Positions 39,276 through 48,451 of a stretch of DNA of 64,000 bases are shown here, piece after piece; position 1 is the first letter of the stretch, and the number at the start of each line of letters is the position of its first letter. The translations under genes were made by a program, and so were the position numbers. The notes beneath the pieces are model-generated. The model made no database searches and was not told where the DNA came from. It worked only from the letters and a program-made list of their open reading frames with translations. The stretch comes from Leptospira bourretii. GTDB lineage: Bacteria; Spirochaetota; Leptospiria; Leptospirales; Leptospiraceae. The DNA lies in assembly GCF_004770145.1 (NCBI RefSeq), contig NZ_RQFW01000005.1:434001-498000 (forward strand). Reading direction: 5' to 3'.

Positions 39276-39428
39276 AACTTCTGTAAAAGCCATTGAACTT
39301 CTGGAGTTATCTTATCAAAAAAAATTCGAACTATGTCTCATTTTTGCTGTACTTTCAAATTGGGGCATTCTATTATTTGAAATCTAGGGGAAAGACAAAA
39401 GATTTTTAGTGCTTGAGAGAAGGCAACT

Positions 39429-39647
39429 TTGTCAAATAATTACAATATGACCGATATTCTTAAAGATGCAAGTCCTGAGTCTCTAAAGGCAGGGGAACGC
39501 TTTATCCAACGGATTAAATCTGGAGTTATCAAAAAGAATACCCTACCTAATCAATCGGAAGATTTTCCATTAGAAAAGGCGTCGGAAAATTACAAAGCTT
39601 ACCTCGATTCAGATGATTTTGCTCATTTAATCAATAAAAAAAAATAG
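39429..39647 (+). CDS. Unknown 72-aa protein
   Basis: A small, charged protein starting at TTG with AGAAGG upstream; an internal ATG at 39447 is the alternative start. Residues 5-32 look helical (DILKDASPESLKAGERFIQR). The rest is hydrophilic and ends in Lys residues. The short, acidic-then-basic layout resembles an antitoxin-like partner, but no DNA-binding motif is recognised. It is 15 nt upstream of the 191-aa gene, so the two are co-transcribed. Confidence 0.6.
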   Translation: MSNNYNMTDILKDASPESLKAGERFIQRIKSGVIKKNTLPNQSEDFPLEKASENYKAYLDSDDFAHLINKKK

Positions 39648-39662
39648 AACCTACTCCTTCGC

Positions 39663-40238
39663 ATGCCTGAAGCAGACTATGAATATTTAATTGAGAATTT
39701 CGGCGAAGAAAAAATACTAAATAGATTTGTTTTTATACGCGATAGAGCAATTGATTTTCTGAATCGTATTTGTAAAGACCATGAAATTAACTTTGATGAT
39801 TATTTCTTTGTAAGTGACGAACTCATTGAAGAAGCAGTGATAGATTATTTTGCTGATTTAGTTCGCTTAAAAGACTTCCATGATATTGAGAAGGCCCAAC
39901 CTCAAAAAGTGGCAGCTTACACATCTTATTGGGTCTTTAGAAGAAAACCTATCCAACTGAAAAAACCAATCGAAGACGATTTACTAATTAGTTTTCCAAA
40001 TATAAAATTCCTCAATGAATCTTTCGCCTACACTTTACTCATCAATCTCGTGTTTGATGAACGAAAAAGAATCAATGACTCAAATCCTAGATATGGAATT
40101 TTCAGAGATTTAATCATGTATAATTTTCAATACAGACAACTGAATTCACAAATCTTAGAATTGGTAATTGTCGCTCTAAGTACGAATCCAAATAAAGAAT
40201 TCCTAAGTGAAAACGATCACCCTATTACAGGAGACTGA
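39663..40238 (+). CDS. Unknown 191-aa protein
   Basis: A soluble, mixed alpha/beta protein rich in Phe, Asp and Glu (NRFVFIRDRAIDFLNRICKD; DYFFVSDELIEEAVIDYFAD). I see no catalytic motif and do not recognise the family. Its position immediately after a 72-aa gene, and downstream of a Sir2-like gene, makes a two-gene toxin/antitoxin-like or defence-accessory role possible, but this is context only. Confidence 0.65.
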   Translation: MPEADYEYLIENFGEEKILNRFVFIRDRAIDFLNRICKDHEINFDDYFFVSDELIEEAVIDYFADLVRLKDFHDIEKAQPQKVAAYTSYWVFRRKPIQLKKPIEDDLLISFPNIKFLNESFAYTLLINLVFDERKRINDSNPRYGIFRDLIMYNFQYRQLNSQILELVIVALSTNPNKEFLSENDHPITGD

Positions 40239-40263
40239 TTGATTTTTAATATTTAATTCCCCC

Positions 40264-40373
40264 GCACCAGGGATTGCAGTGGAAATCCTTTTCGCGAAAG
40301 CGAAAAAATTGGAACGGAAAGCCCGGTCGCTTAAGAAGGAAAATTCATAGATAATCTAACGATTGCGAGGTGC
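40264..40373 (+). repeat. Dispersed structured repeat, copy C
   Basis: The termini are GCACC and GGTGC: compared with copies A, D and F (GCGCC/GGCGC), both partners have changed so that pairing is kept. CAGGGATTGCAGTGGAAATC and ATTGGAACGGAAAGCCCGG flank a perfect hairpin TTTTCGC-GAAA-GCGAAAA (40289-40306). The remaining 170 nt up to the next gene show nothing recognisable except the ribosome site. Confidence 0.8.
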
Positions 40374-40544
40374 CCACCTTCAAAAACACCTTAGTAGACA
40401 AACGGAAAAGCCAATTACGTATTCGGTTTTGAAGAAGTTGGAATTTTAAATTCAGAACTTAAATGATTTAATCGTAGACGGATTGGTGGACAACCAAATA
40501 TTAAATAGGCGGACAGAATCGAAAATGACCCAAAGGAGCCAACT

Positions 40545-41039
40545 TTGAGCGAAAACATATCTAATCAGAAAAACATCCCGACACTTTTCGAATGGGCAGG
40601 CGACATGGCGACCTTTGAAATGTTATTTAGTAAATTTTATGAAAAAGTTCTCAAAGACGACTTACTAGGTGATGTGTTTAAAAATATGTCGCCGGAGCAT
40701 GTACAACACGTAGCACATTTTGTGGCTGAAGTTTTTGGTGGCGAAAAATTGTATACGGACCTGGACAAGGGCAGCCATTCCAATATGATTGGACACCACA
40801 TTGGAAAAATGCTCACAGAAGAGAAAAGACAACGTTGGGTTCATTTATTATTACAAACAGCCGATGAAGTTGGTTTAAAAAACGACCCGGAATTTCGCTC
40901 TGCATTTGTTGGTTATATTGAATGGGGAACACGCCTAGCAGTGATTAATTCCCAACTTACCGAAAATCCAATGGCTACGAGCGAACCAATGCCTAAGTGG
41001 GGTTGGGGCGAAACAGGTGGACCTTATAACCCAAATTAA
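40545..41039 (+). CDS. Truncated haemoglobin (group 2-like)
   Basis: A 164-aa globin starting at TTG with AAGGAG 7 nt upstream. The 2/2 globin pattern is visible: LFEWAGDMATFEMLFSKFYE, the haem-pocket EVFGGEKLYTD, IGHHIGKMLTEEKRQRW with the proximal His in GHH, and EFRSAFVGYIEWGTRLA. These proteins bind oxygen or nitric oxide and often serve detoxification. It is monocistronic and downstream of repeat copy C. Confidence 0.9.
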   Translation: MSENISNQKNIPTLFEWAGDMATFEMLFSKFYEKVLKDDLLGDVFKNMSPEHVQHVAHFVAEVFGGEKLYTDLDKGSHSNMIGHHIGKMLTEEKRQRWVHLLLQTADEVGLKNDPEFRSAFVGYIEWGTRLAVINSQLTENPMATSEPMPKWGWGETGGPYNPN

Positions 41040-41121
41040 AACTAAAAAGTTTGACTTGGCGAGATTTCACAAACAAACGATTGTTCTACGCAAAGTAAAT
41101 TATTTAGAGCACTAACATTTC

Positions 41122-42171
41122 TCACAATGCATAGTGAGAAATGGTTTGTAGATGACGACGTTTCCAGATCACACCATCGACAATGTAATGATGAAAGGTA
41201 AATGACATGGCCAAAACAACGGCCATGGGAACCAGTTGGTTTTGGAAGATTCCATCCAATGTAAACCCGATCTCGGGAAGTAGGTAATACATGGGTAAAG
41301 CTAGCGCGATCGTGAAGATAAAATACAGGATGGTATGTCCAAGTCCCCTTTGGGAAAGCCAGGACAAAACTTTTGCCTTCTGATCAATTCCAATAACAAA
41401 TCGTTTCTGGTTATAAATCCAAACATAGAAAATGTATTGAACATTATGCCAAACGTTGACAAGTAACCAACCGGAACACAATTCTTCAATCCAAAGATAT
41501 CCCAGATAAAAAACAATCAAATGGGAAATCATAAACAAAGTATGACCGAAGGCCAATTCATTGCGGCGAAACGCAGTGAATCGAGTGTAGGCCCAATACA
41601 ACCAGAGTGTGATCGTGACGATACCAACCACATGTACAACAAACCATGGGACAGGAGGAAGCCAAAATTCTTGAAACAAAAATTCATTCGGCCTCTCTGC
41701 AGAGCGATGAAGAAGCCCCCAGATTGGAATCGACCACAAAGTCCATTCAGACAATCGTTCTGAATCCCAACTCATACCACCCGCCTGACGACGGTAAGCT
41801 TGTGTGATTCCCCAACTCTGTCGAACGGTATGGAAAAACTGTCCAATAAAGTAAGTAAGGTAAATTCCTTTGAGTCCCCAAGTTTTACCAATGGTCAACA
41901 GTAAGAAAAATACAAGTGGTGGCACTATCCAAATGAGTGCTTTGTAATGTTTGCGATCCTCAGTGTGAAACAAAAGCCTGGTGTAAGTAGACCATAGATG
42001 TTCATACCCAAAAAGCCAACTATGAATGGTTAACATGGGTATAAAAAGTAAAGGCCAGACCACCGTGACACCCGCCATCGTACAAGCAAGCATGGTGATC
42101 CCGAAGATAAAGCCAAAATCGAAGCGGGAAACTTTAGGCAAAACTAAATGCATAGATCCCTTGGTTCCCAC
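41122..42171 (-). CDS. His-rich polytopic membrane protein
   Basis: A 349-aa protein with about nine hydrophobic segments and histidines at positions that suggest metal binding inside the membrane: TIHSWLFGYEHLW, GQFFHTVRQSWG, NVWHNVQYIFYVW and FTFHHYIVDGVIWK. The spacing recalls membrane di-metal oxygenase or desaturase-type enzymes, but I do not recognise a characterised family. Met7 is an alternative start. A small Cys-containing secreted protein gene lies 12 nt upstream on the same strand. Confidence 0.8.
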   Translation of the reverse strand: MGTKGSMHLVLPKVSRFDFGFIFGITMLACTMAGVTVVWPLLFIPMLTIHSWLFGYEHLWSTYTRLLFHTEDRKHYKALIWIVPPLVFFLLLTIGKTWGLKGIYLTYFIGQFFHTVRQSWGITQAYRRQAGGMSWDSERLSEWTLWSIPIWGLLHRSAERPNEFLFQEFWLPPVPWFVVHVVGIVTITLWLYWAYTRFTAFRRNELAFGHTLFMISHLIVFYLGYLWIEELCSGWLLVNVWHNVQYIFYVWIYNQKRFVIGIDQKAKVLSWLSQRGLGHTILYFIFTIALALPMYYLLPEIGFTLDGIFQNQLVPMAVVLAMSFTFHHYIVDGVIWKRRHLQTISHYAL

Positions 42172-42183
42172 TTTTTCCTAATG

Positions 42184-42435
42184 TTAAGTCACAGCTCCCG
42201 GTGGTAACTTTGGTGGAGGTGGAGCCGTGCAGACATTTTTTTCACCATTATTTGTGCACTCATGGTGCTTTTGGCATTCGTCGGAAGATTTACACTCCTC
42301 TCCCACTTTCTTTTTGTTTGGATCAAAAGGAATGTAAACTTCTTTTGCCATATCTGCCGGTACAGCAGTATAGACTCTAAAAGTAACTAGCGCAAAAGCA
42401 GTAGTGAATATTAAAGTCATTAAGATTTTTTTCAT
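42184..42435 (-). CDS. Small secreted Cys-rich protein
   Basis: An 83-aa protein. MKKILMTLIFTTAFALVTFR is a signal peptide or anchor. The mature part has four Cys residues (GEECKSSDECQKHHECTNNG and NVCTAPPPP), as in small disulfide-bonded EB/Dickkopf-like modules, and ends in a Pro-rich tail. A strong GGAG ribosome site precedes the ATG. It is likely co-expressed with the His-rich membrane protein that follows by 12 nt. Confidence 0.75.
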   Translation of the reverse strand: MKKILMTLIFTTAFALVTFRVYTAVPADMAKEVYIPFDPNKKKVGEECKSSDECQKHHECTNNGEKNVCTAPPPPKLPPGAVT

Positions 42436-42597
42436 GATTGGCTCTCCTCACTGAAAGACATTCGTGTTTTGTGTTCTTATACAAAATGAACAATATTTTT
42501 TATTTCGAAACAATCACTATTTCTATTTCATAAATAGTTAATGAACGAAGTATCCTATTCATAAAATTCATCGATTCCAATTTATATAATAAAATAT

Positions 42598-43308
42598 TTA
42601 TGGATTATATAAATATTCAACTACATAATTATTACCACCATATCTTGCATAATTCGATTTCCTTGCGAACTCTCTTTCTTGTGGATTGTCCAAACCAAGA
42701 TTATTACCGACAGGTGTGAAGAAGGAAACGTTTTTAACAATGGATCTTCCGTTGACAAACATTCCGACTCCTTCGGTTCCTGAAACGAAAAACTCGATTT
42801 GATCGTTTCCAGTAGCTGTAAAAGGCAAATAGACGAATATACCATCGATTTCGGTGTTATTAACACCATCTACGTAGAAGTCCAGAATGGCTTCGTATTT
42901 TTTGCCCGGAATCGTATGGAATTTAGGAATACCGTTTTCTAGAGAAAGAGGTGCCTTTGGGATTTGAGGCTGGCCAACTGACAAATCAATCTCTTCTTCA
43001 ATCATTTTTTCTCTCACATAGACCAACAATCCACCTCCTTCTATGAACCCATCTCCAATCAGACGAATGGAATTGTGACCGTCAGATGGAATCGTATCAT
43101 TGGACAGATTGATCGGAGATAACCCTATGTTGATTTCTCTGGTTGAAACCAATCCTGTACGATTGAGACTATTTTGTGATTGCATCAAACTAACACTCGT
43201 CAGTAAGGAATCAAAAATATTTGAATTGTTTGATTGTTCCGGATTACATTGAAACACACTCGAAAGAAATAAAAAAATTCCGGTATAGCGAAATACTTTT
43301 TGAATCAT
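42598..43308 (-). CDS. Lipoprotein, unknown function
   Basis: A 236-aa protein with a lipoprotein signal (FLFLSSVFQC, Cys at about 21, followed by NPEQSNN). The mature part is Ser/Asn-rich and beta-patterned (GHNSIRLIGDGFIEGGGLLV; YEAILDFYVDGVNNTEIDGI), and its C-terminus is Tyr/Asn-rich. No family is recognised. A sequence motif shared with the DUF1554 lipoprotein lies upstream at 43382-43407. Confidence 0.78.
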   Translation of the reverse strand: MIQKVFRYTGIFLFLSSVFQCNPEQSNNSNIFDSLLTSVSLMQSQNSLNRTGLVSTREINIGLSPINLSNDTIPSDGHNSIRLIGDGFIEGGGLLVYVREKMIEEEIDLSVGQPQIPKAPLSLENGIPKFHTIPGKKYEAILDFYVDGVNNTEIDGIFVYLPFTATGNDQIEFFVSGTEGVGMFVNGRSIVKNVSFFTPVGNNLGLDNPQEREFARKSNYARYGGNNYVVEYLYNP

Positions 43309-43381
43309 ATATCTTAAGCAACCTTTGATTTATTTTCAGTTAAAACAAGTTACTATATTATAATGAATCTTCCAAATCGTC

Positions 43382-43407
43382 GTCCTGGGACCGGAATTAG
43401 GAGTCAA
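43382..43407 (-). promoter_or_regulatory. Shared upstream motif, site 1
   Basis: Minus-strand TTGACTCCTAATTCCGGTCC followed by CAGGAC. It is nearly identical to site 2 at 45977-46003, upstream of another lipoprotein gene, and in both a TATAAT follows about 40 nt downstream. Here the TATAAT at 43357-43362 is 49 nt before the start codon, as expected of a -10 box, placing the motif at an activator-like position. Confidence 0.5.
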
Positions 43408-43522
43408 TCAATTAGGTTTTTAATGAAGTTCTCAAGTCTTTCACTCAAAAATAACTAAACCCATGTTTCTACCAAATGGTTTTGAGAGACCATGTGCAGA
43501 GCAACATTGATAGAATCTTTTC

Positions 43523-45088
43523 TTAAATGTGTTTTGCCAATCGTTCTGATTGTTTTGAAAGTCCATCCACATTTTCACGTAAGTGGGAAGTATTGGAAGC
43601 AAGCGAAGAGGCAGATTGTTCAATGGATACCAGCGCTCTTGACATTTCTTGTGTTCCCATTTTCTGCTCTGATGCCACTACCTCCAATTGTTTGGAAAGT
43701 GAGAACAATTCCTGAAATGAATCCAAAAATGATTTATGAATGGATGTTTGTTTTTCGACTTTGGTTTTTAAATCCGAAAGGTTTGAAACAAGAATTCCAA
43801 AACTTCTATCCTGAATTCCCATTTTTTCTTTTGTTTCCGTTGCCGCCGTATTTCCGTTCACAATCAATTTGGCAGCTTGTGTGATGATTTTCGAAATTAA
43901 GGACGCATTTTCTTGCGCACTATCAGCAAGTTTTGCAACTTCTTGCGCAACAACGGCAAACCCTCTGCCATGTTCACCTGCTCTAGCAGCTTCAATAGAA
44001 GCATTTAATGCAAGCAAGTTGGTGCGATCAGCAATGTCTCTTAAAATTTGATTCACTTCTTCCACTTTTTGAAAACTTTCTTTGATTTCTTCAAAGTTGG
44101 AACTCACTGAATCCATAGCGGTAGTGACTTGCAAACTATACTGTTTGGATTCATCCGTGGTCTGCGCCAAATTAGTTGTCGCTGAATAAACTTCGTATAA
44201 AATTTTATCCATGACCGCACTTTCTTGGTTTAAGCCATCTATTCTTGTAAACTGTGATTTTACAAAATCGCTGGCACTGTCCATAGATGCTGCAAGTTCT
44301 TCCATCGAAGCACTGATTTCTTCTACACTCGAAACTTGTGTTTGGATTTCAGAATTTAAAGAATCCATAAATGTTATCATTTCTTGGACACTTTTGTTCA
44401 AGGTCTCTGCCTCGGACTGTATGTTTTGTTTTGTAAGATTTGCGGCTTCTGATTTTTGTCTCGCCTCTTCAGCGGATTTTGTTGCCTCATTACTAGAATT
44501 CGACATAAATTTGACAACAGCACTCATCATATGAACACCGCAGATCAAAGCGACTGTATTGATTCCGATAAAAGGAATTCCAAATTCGCCCGCGGATGTT
44601 GCAATGAATTTGATTTCCGCGCCTCCTATTACTCCTAAGTAAACGTATAGAAGCAAACTAGAAATTGCAATGTATCCGACCGCCATTGTTAATCGATAAG
44701 ATAATAAAAAACCGGAATAAATAACGACAAAAAGCAGAACCAACATTACGAATGGAAGTGTTGCAATGGAGACCTTTTCCGCTGGAGTTTTTGACATAAT
44801 TACAACGATGGCAAAAACACTCGAGTAGATAACGATATCGAGCAAAATAGATATGTAAGCAAATTTTAAATAAAATCTTTTCTTTTTGTAGAGCCAGAAA
44901 GTATAAACGCCATATGATAAAACCACAAATTCTAAAGCAGAAAGTATAAGACTCATGGTCTTTTCCGTTGTGGGTATCGCCACCATAAAGAAAATATTGA
45001 TTGATAACATCACAATCGCAAAAGAAATACGAATCGTGTTCGCAATCATACTTCCTTTTTCTAAGTAGTTACCAGTAACAGATGACAT
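43523..45088 (-). CDS. Methyl-accepting chemotaxis protein
   Basis: A 521-aa chemoreceptor. Six hydrophobic segments lie at about 15-200 without a large periplasmic domain. A coiled-coil signalling domain follows with the tip [20 protein letters not shown] and [20 protein letters not shown]. No clear HAMP domain lies between membrane and coiled coil. The type resembles the other receptor in this window (2594-4369) in lacking an external ligand domain. It ends [10 protein letters not shown]. Confidence 0.93.
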   Translation of the reverse strand: MSSVTGNYLEKGSMIANTIRISFAIVMLSINIFFMVAIPTTEKTMSLILSALEFVVLSYGVYTFWLYKKKRFYLKFAYISILLDIVIYSSVFAIVVIMSKTPAEKVSIATLPFVMLVLLFVVIYSGFLLSYRLTMAVGYIAISSLLLYVYLGVIGGAEIKFIATSAGEFGIPFIGINTVALICGVHMMSAVVKFMSNSSNEATKSAEEARQKSEAANLTKQNIQSEAETLNKSVQEMITFMDSLNSEIQTQVSSVEEISASMEELAASMDSASDFVKSQFTRIDGLNQESAVMDKILYEVYSATTNLAQTTDESKQYSLQVTTAMDSVSSNFEEIKESFQKVEEVNQILRDIADRTNLLALNASIEAARAGEHGRGFAVVAQEVAKLADSAQENASLISKIITQAAKLIVNGNTAATETKEKMGIQDRSFGILVSNLSDLKTKVEKQTSIHKSFLDSFQELFSLSKQLEVVASEQKMGTQEMSRALVSIEQSASSLASNTSHLRENVDGLSKQSERLAKHI

Positions 45089-45251
45089 AAGTAAAATCTC
45101 CGATATAGTCGACGAAATTTTATATTGAATTCAGCCAAGAATTGTTCCGTAATTTATAAAATTAGTCAAGAATCGTCAAAGCGAATTCGGTCAATGGAAG
45201 TAAATTTTTGAATTCAGGGTCATTTCTAAATTCAAAGCTAACAGTATTTAA

Positions 45252-45947
45252 CTATTGCTCCACGCATAATAAATTATTTAAAGTCCCTCCACTTGCGTAT
45301 GCGGACGTGATTGCAATCGAACGACTATCGGTCCAACTTGTAACCCCATAGGTTCCGCAGTTTGCTGATATGTTATCCGTCCAAGACGAACAAGTATGTG
45401 AGGTATCAGTCTGCCAATCCCAATTCGGATTGTTTTTGATGCCTGTCCAAATCCCTGTTGGTGCCGAAAATGGGTTCGTTAAGGTATTCGTAAATACACC
45501 ATTTTGATCAGATGTAAAAATAAAATTAGATGTATTTAAAGATTCGTAACTAGTATTAGGTGCCAAAACCCAATCAATTTGCTCCAAGACTCCGCCAGAA
45601 GTGCAGTTTGTACTTGTACAAGCTCTGCGATTGACATCATCCACAAGGAGTGCCTTATAAGTTCCGGTGGTAGGTTTGTTAGTATCGGAGGAACATTTAC
45701 TATCAGCACCTGTTATTCCTAACAAATTGGCATTATAACCAGTTGCGGTAACAAACAATTTACAGGGGGAACAGTGAGGAGTGGTTGGTGCACTCGAAGA
45801 AATTGGACTTGGTCTAGCCAATTGTAAGATTCCGCATTTACTGGAAACATCAGCTGCATTACACAAATCAGCTGGTTTACAGTTAAAACAGCTGAATAGG
45901 CAGAGAAAAGAAAATCCGACTTTTATTATCAAAAATACAATCCGCAC
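45252..45947 (-). CDS. DUF1554 lipoprotein
   Basis: A 231-aa lipoprotein (signal ending in LFSCFNC) with a GTG start. The mature domain carries the DUF1554 pattern: KLFVTATGYNANLLGITGAD, then CSSD, KALLVDDVNRRACTSTNC, IWTGIKNNPNWDW and NLLCVEQ at the end, with paired Cys residues. The family is best known from Leptospira surface proteins; the fold is lectin-like. Function is unknown. Confidence 0.92.
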   Translation of the reverse strand: MRIVFLIIKVGFSFLCLFSCFNCKPADLCNAADVSSKCGILQLARPSPISSSAPTTPHCSPCKLFVTATGYNANLLGITGADSKCSSDTNKPTTGTYKALLVDDVNRRACTSTNCTSGGVLEQIDWVLAPNTSYESLNTSNFIFTSDQNGVFTNTLTNPFSAPTGIWTGIKNNPNWDWQTDTSHTCSSWTDNISANCGTYGVTSWTDSRSIAITSAYASGGTLNNLLCVEQ

Positions 45948-45976
45948 CGCCTAATTATATCATACTATTTTCTTTT

Positions 45977-46003
45977 GTCCTCCGGGGACGGGAATCAGGA
46001 GTC
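45977..46003 (-). promoter_or_regulatory. Shared upstream motif, site 2
   Basis: Minus-strand TTGACTCCTGATTCCCGTCC followed by CCGGAGGAC; the other copy is at 43382-43407. A TATAAT lies 40 nt downstream, but only 7 nt from the GTG start of the DUF1554 gene, so a promoter there would give a nearly leaderless transcript. Confidence 0.45.
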
Positions 46004-46174
46004 AAAAAATACCTTTCCTTTGTACAGTTGATGCCAGTCCTTCAAGGCTATCCCAAATTCCAAAACCGAAAAATCCGCAGAGTACGGACATAAGAACCAA
46101 AGATCTGCAGATTTTTCCAAGACCCAAGCGTATCAAAATGTTACTCTTATCTATCAAAAATAAACGAGCAAAAG

Positions 46175-46645
46175 ATGACTGTCCTAGAATTGCTATATCA
46201 TAATGTACCAACGGATCTTTTTACCTTAAAAGAAAACTGTTCTCTCATCGAACAGGCCCAAAATCTAATCGACCAGTGCCATCCTGGTGCAACGAATATG
46301 AAAGTTTTGAATCTCACATCGGAAATTTCGGAAGCCGATATTCCCTACTCTCAAAGCAATAGAGCCCTCCACGGATTTATGCATGGAGGTTGTTTCTTCA
46401 GTGTCGGAGATACACTAACCTCAATCATGGCCTTCTTCCATGTGGAAAACGAAAGAGAAAGAACATTTACAATGGATGCTTCGATACGATACCTACGCCC
46501 CGTACGAACTGAAACCGTACGTGCAAAAGCAAAACTTGTTCAAAAAAATGGAAAACTTCTGGAATACGTCTGTGACTTTTTTAACGAAGAAAATAAAAGA
46601 ACAGCACAAGCAAAATACAAATACGCAATTGCAGAACCTCGATAA
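46175..46645 (+). CDS. Hotdog-fold thioesterase (PaaI/YiiD-like)
   Basis: A 156-aa protein. NRALHGFMHGGCFFSVGDTL contains the HGG active-site turn of PaaI-type thioesterases, followed by the long central helix, then TMDASIRYLRPVRTETVRAK and a terminal strand. It would hydrolyse acyl-CoA or acyl-ACP thioesters. The start near 46175 is tentative, because the first 40 residues are not conserved-looking; no operon partner is visible. Confidence 0.85.
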   Translation: MTVLELLYHNVPTDLFTLKENCSLIEQAQNLIDQCHPGATNMKVLNLTSEISEADIPYSQSNRALHGFMHGGCFFSVGDTLTSIMAFFHVENERERTFTMDASIRYLRPVRTETVRAKAKLVQKNGKLLEYVCDFFNEENKRTAQAKYKYAIAEPR

Positions 46646-46718
46646 TTTTTTCTATCGATTAACTGATTCAGTCAAAGTTTTCGATTGTTTTTGTTAATCT
46701 TTCGTTTAACATGAGCAG

Positions 46719-47510
46719 ATGCAGAATGTAATCTGTGCCCTTAGAGGTGCTGTTTTGTTCGTCGGAAGATTGCCTTATCTTTCATTTCATTCTACCGTTA
46801 CCTCTGCGACGGTTGTTGGCCTGGATACGGAAATCAAAAAACGTGTCAAAGGGAACAAACAGTGGATGAGTTCTCGATGTTTTGTTTTTGATGGAACATT
46901 GAGTCACGAAACTATTCTTGATGGATCTGTAGGTATTTTGTTTGCGGATCCAGGAAGTGAAATTGGAGAGATTCTCACAAAAGAGGCTGGCCCCGAAAAA
47001 CTTTCTGCCAATCCCACTTGGGCTCCAGAATTAATTGCAACTTGTTTTGAAATTCTGACATCAAACCCAGATTTATATCCGGAAATTCTGAACCGTTCCT
47101 TTCCTTTTAACCGATTGGCACCAGCCAAAAAAATACAAGACGACGATCGTATAATTAATGTTTTACGTATAATCATAGAAAATCCAGAAGAAACCATCAA
47201 TGTTCTAGAACTTGCCAATGAAATCGGAATGTCAGAGTCATGGTTACAACATGAATTTAAAAATGCAGTTGGGCTGCCCATTCGCGCTTTTCGTAAGTGG
47301 TTTCGAATCAAAACCGCTGTGATCGCAATCAAAGATGGTGCCACACTGGCCGATGCAGCCCTTAGTGCAGGCTTCTACGACCAAGCTCATTTCACCAATG
47401 CATTTCGGGAGATCTTCGGTATTTCTCCTTCTTCCGTTTTTCAAAAAGGAAAATCCATTCGTTGGTACATTCAAAACGAACAAATCGAAAAAATACTAAA
47501 AGCTCCTTAG
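46719..47510 (+). CDS. AraC-family transcription regulator
   Basis: A 263-aa protein. The C-terminal third has two helix-turn-helix units: NVLELANEIGMSESWLQHEF and ATLADAALSAGFYDQAHFTN followed by AFREIFGISPSSV, the AraC signature. The N-terminal 150 residues are a divergent, beta-rich sensor (CFVFDGTLSHETILDGSVGI). The target is unknown. The DUF3995 and RibD-like genes lie downstream on the same strand after a gap. Confidence 0.9.
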   Translation: MQNVICALRGAVLFVGRLPYLSFHSTVTSATVVGLDTEIKKRVKGNKQWMSSRCFVFDGTLSHETILDGSVGILFADPGSEIGEILTKEAGPEKLSANPTWAPELIATCFEILTSNPDLYPEILNRSFPFNRLAPAKKIQDDDRIINVLRIIIENPEETINVLELANEIGMSESWLQHEFKNAVGLPIRAFRKWFRIKTAVIAIKDGATLADAALSAGFYDQAHFTNAFREIFGISPSSVFQKGKSIRWYIQNEQIEKILKAP

Positions 47511-47860
47511 AATTTCGGGAGTGGCATTTTAATGATTCCTGCGATCCAAAACTATTGATGGATATACGCAATACAAATAGCTGTTTTAATTGAACGGAAG
47601 AAGATATACAGGGGAGAGGGGCTATGCGAAAAGCCAATAGCTGCTTGATTATGCGAGGCGAGCTATGCGAAATACAAATATCAACTGATTTGTGGGTTTT
47701 AATTGCAATGCAATTACCCACCACATAAAGACTTACGGGTGCGGGTATACGTAATACGACTAACCTTCAATGAAATTTTGAAAAAGGCGGGATGGGTGGA
47801 AACCGCAAGTAATAAAAAAAAGACTTTCTTTCGCCCCTTCTATACTTTCCATTTTCTACA
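47511..47860. other. 350-nt intergenic strip with short repeats
   Basis: No gene is supported. AATACAAATA occurs at 47570 and 47671 next to TACGC/TATGCG, and TATGCGA occurs three times (47623, 47650, 47664). A hairpin GTGGGT-TTT-AATTGC/GCAATT-ACCCAC spans 47692-47721. This may be degenerate mobile-element DNA or a multi-site regulatory region. Confidence 0.45.
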
Positions 47861-48286
47861 ATGATCTTAATCACCATTACATCAACCCTTCTCCTCTTAT
47901 CCATCTCCGCCATCCATGTTTATTGGGGATTTGGAGGACTCTGGCCAGGAAAAACCAAACAAGAATTAATTGATTTAGTTTTTGGAAAAGGCGATCAGTT
48001 TCCCTCTCGTCTTATGTGTTTGTTTGTTGCTTGTTGTTTAGTTCTGTTTGCAATGTTACCGATCGTTTGGATATGGAGAACTAATCTTGCATTAAACGGG
48101 GACGTTGAGAATGGATTAAAATTTTTTATTGCAACAGCCTCTCTGATATTTTTCTTAAGAGGGATACTCGCTTATTTTCCATTTATCACCAAACAGTGGA
48201 AACCGATATTCGTGTATTATACAAAACGAATCTACAATCCCCTATGTCTCATCATTGGATTTCTTCTTCTAGTTCAAATCTTATAA
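47861..48286 (+). CDS. DUF3995 membrane protein
   Basis: A 141-aa integral membrane protein with four hydrophobic segments. SAIHVYWGFGGLWPG near residue 17 is the conserved HxYWxxGG-W motif of DUF3995; PSRLMCLFVACCLV and FFLRGILAYFPFI follow. Function is unknown. Confidence 0.87.
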   Translation: MILITITSTLLLLSISAIHVYWGFGGLWPGKTKQELIDLVFGKGDQFPSRLMCLFVACCLVLFAMLPIVWIWRTNLALNGDVENGLKFFIATASLIFFLRGILAYFPFITKQWKPIFVYYTKRIYNPLCLIIGFLLLVQIL

Positions 48287-48451
48287 GTTTCCAATAAGTC
48301 GACAGAAGAAGTAAAAAAACAGTGTTCTCTCAATTTTCCTTTGGGCTTTGTTGGTCAGAAATCCAAAGCGAAACTTAAAATTTCTCAAAGTAAACGGATA
48401 ATCTGTCAAAATATTCTTTCATCTTCAACCAAACTCATTATAAAAAGGCAA

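Noticed and set aside
46002..46211. 69-aa minus-strand ORF
   Set aside because: It overlaps the thioesterase start, has no ribosome site and shows no recognisable family.
47392..47724. 110-aa minus-strand ORF
   Set aside because: Runs antisense through the end of the AraC-family gene and the repeat-rich gap, with no conserved features.
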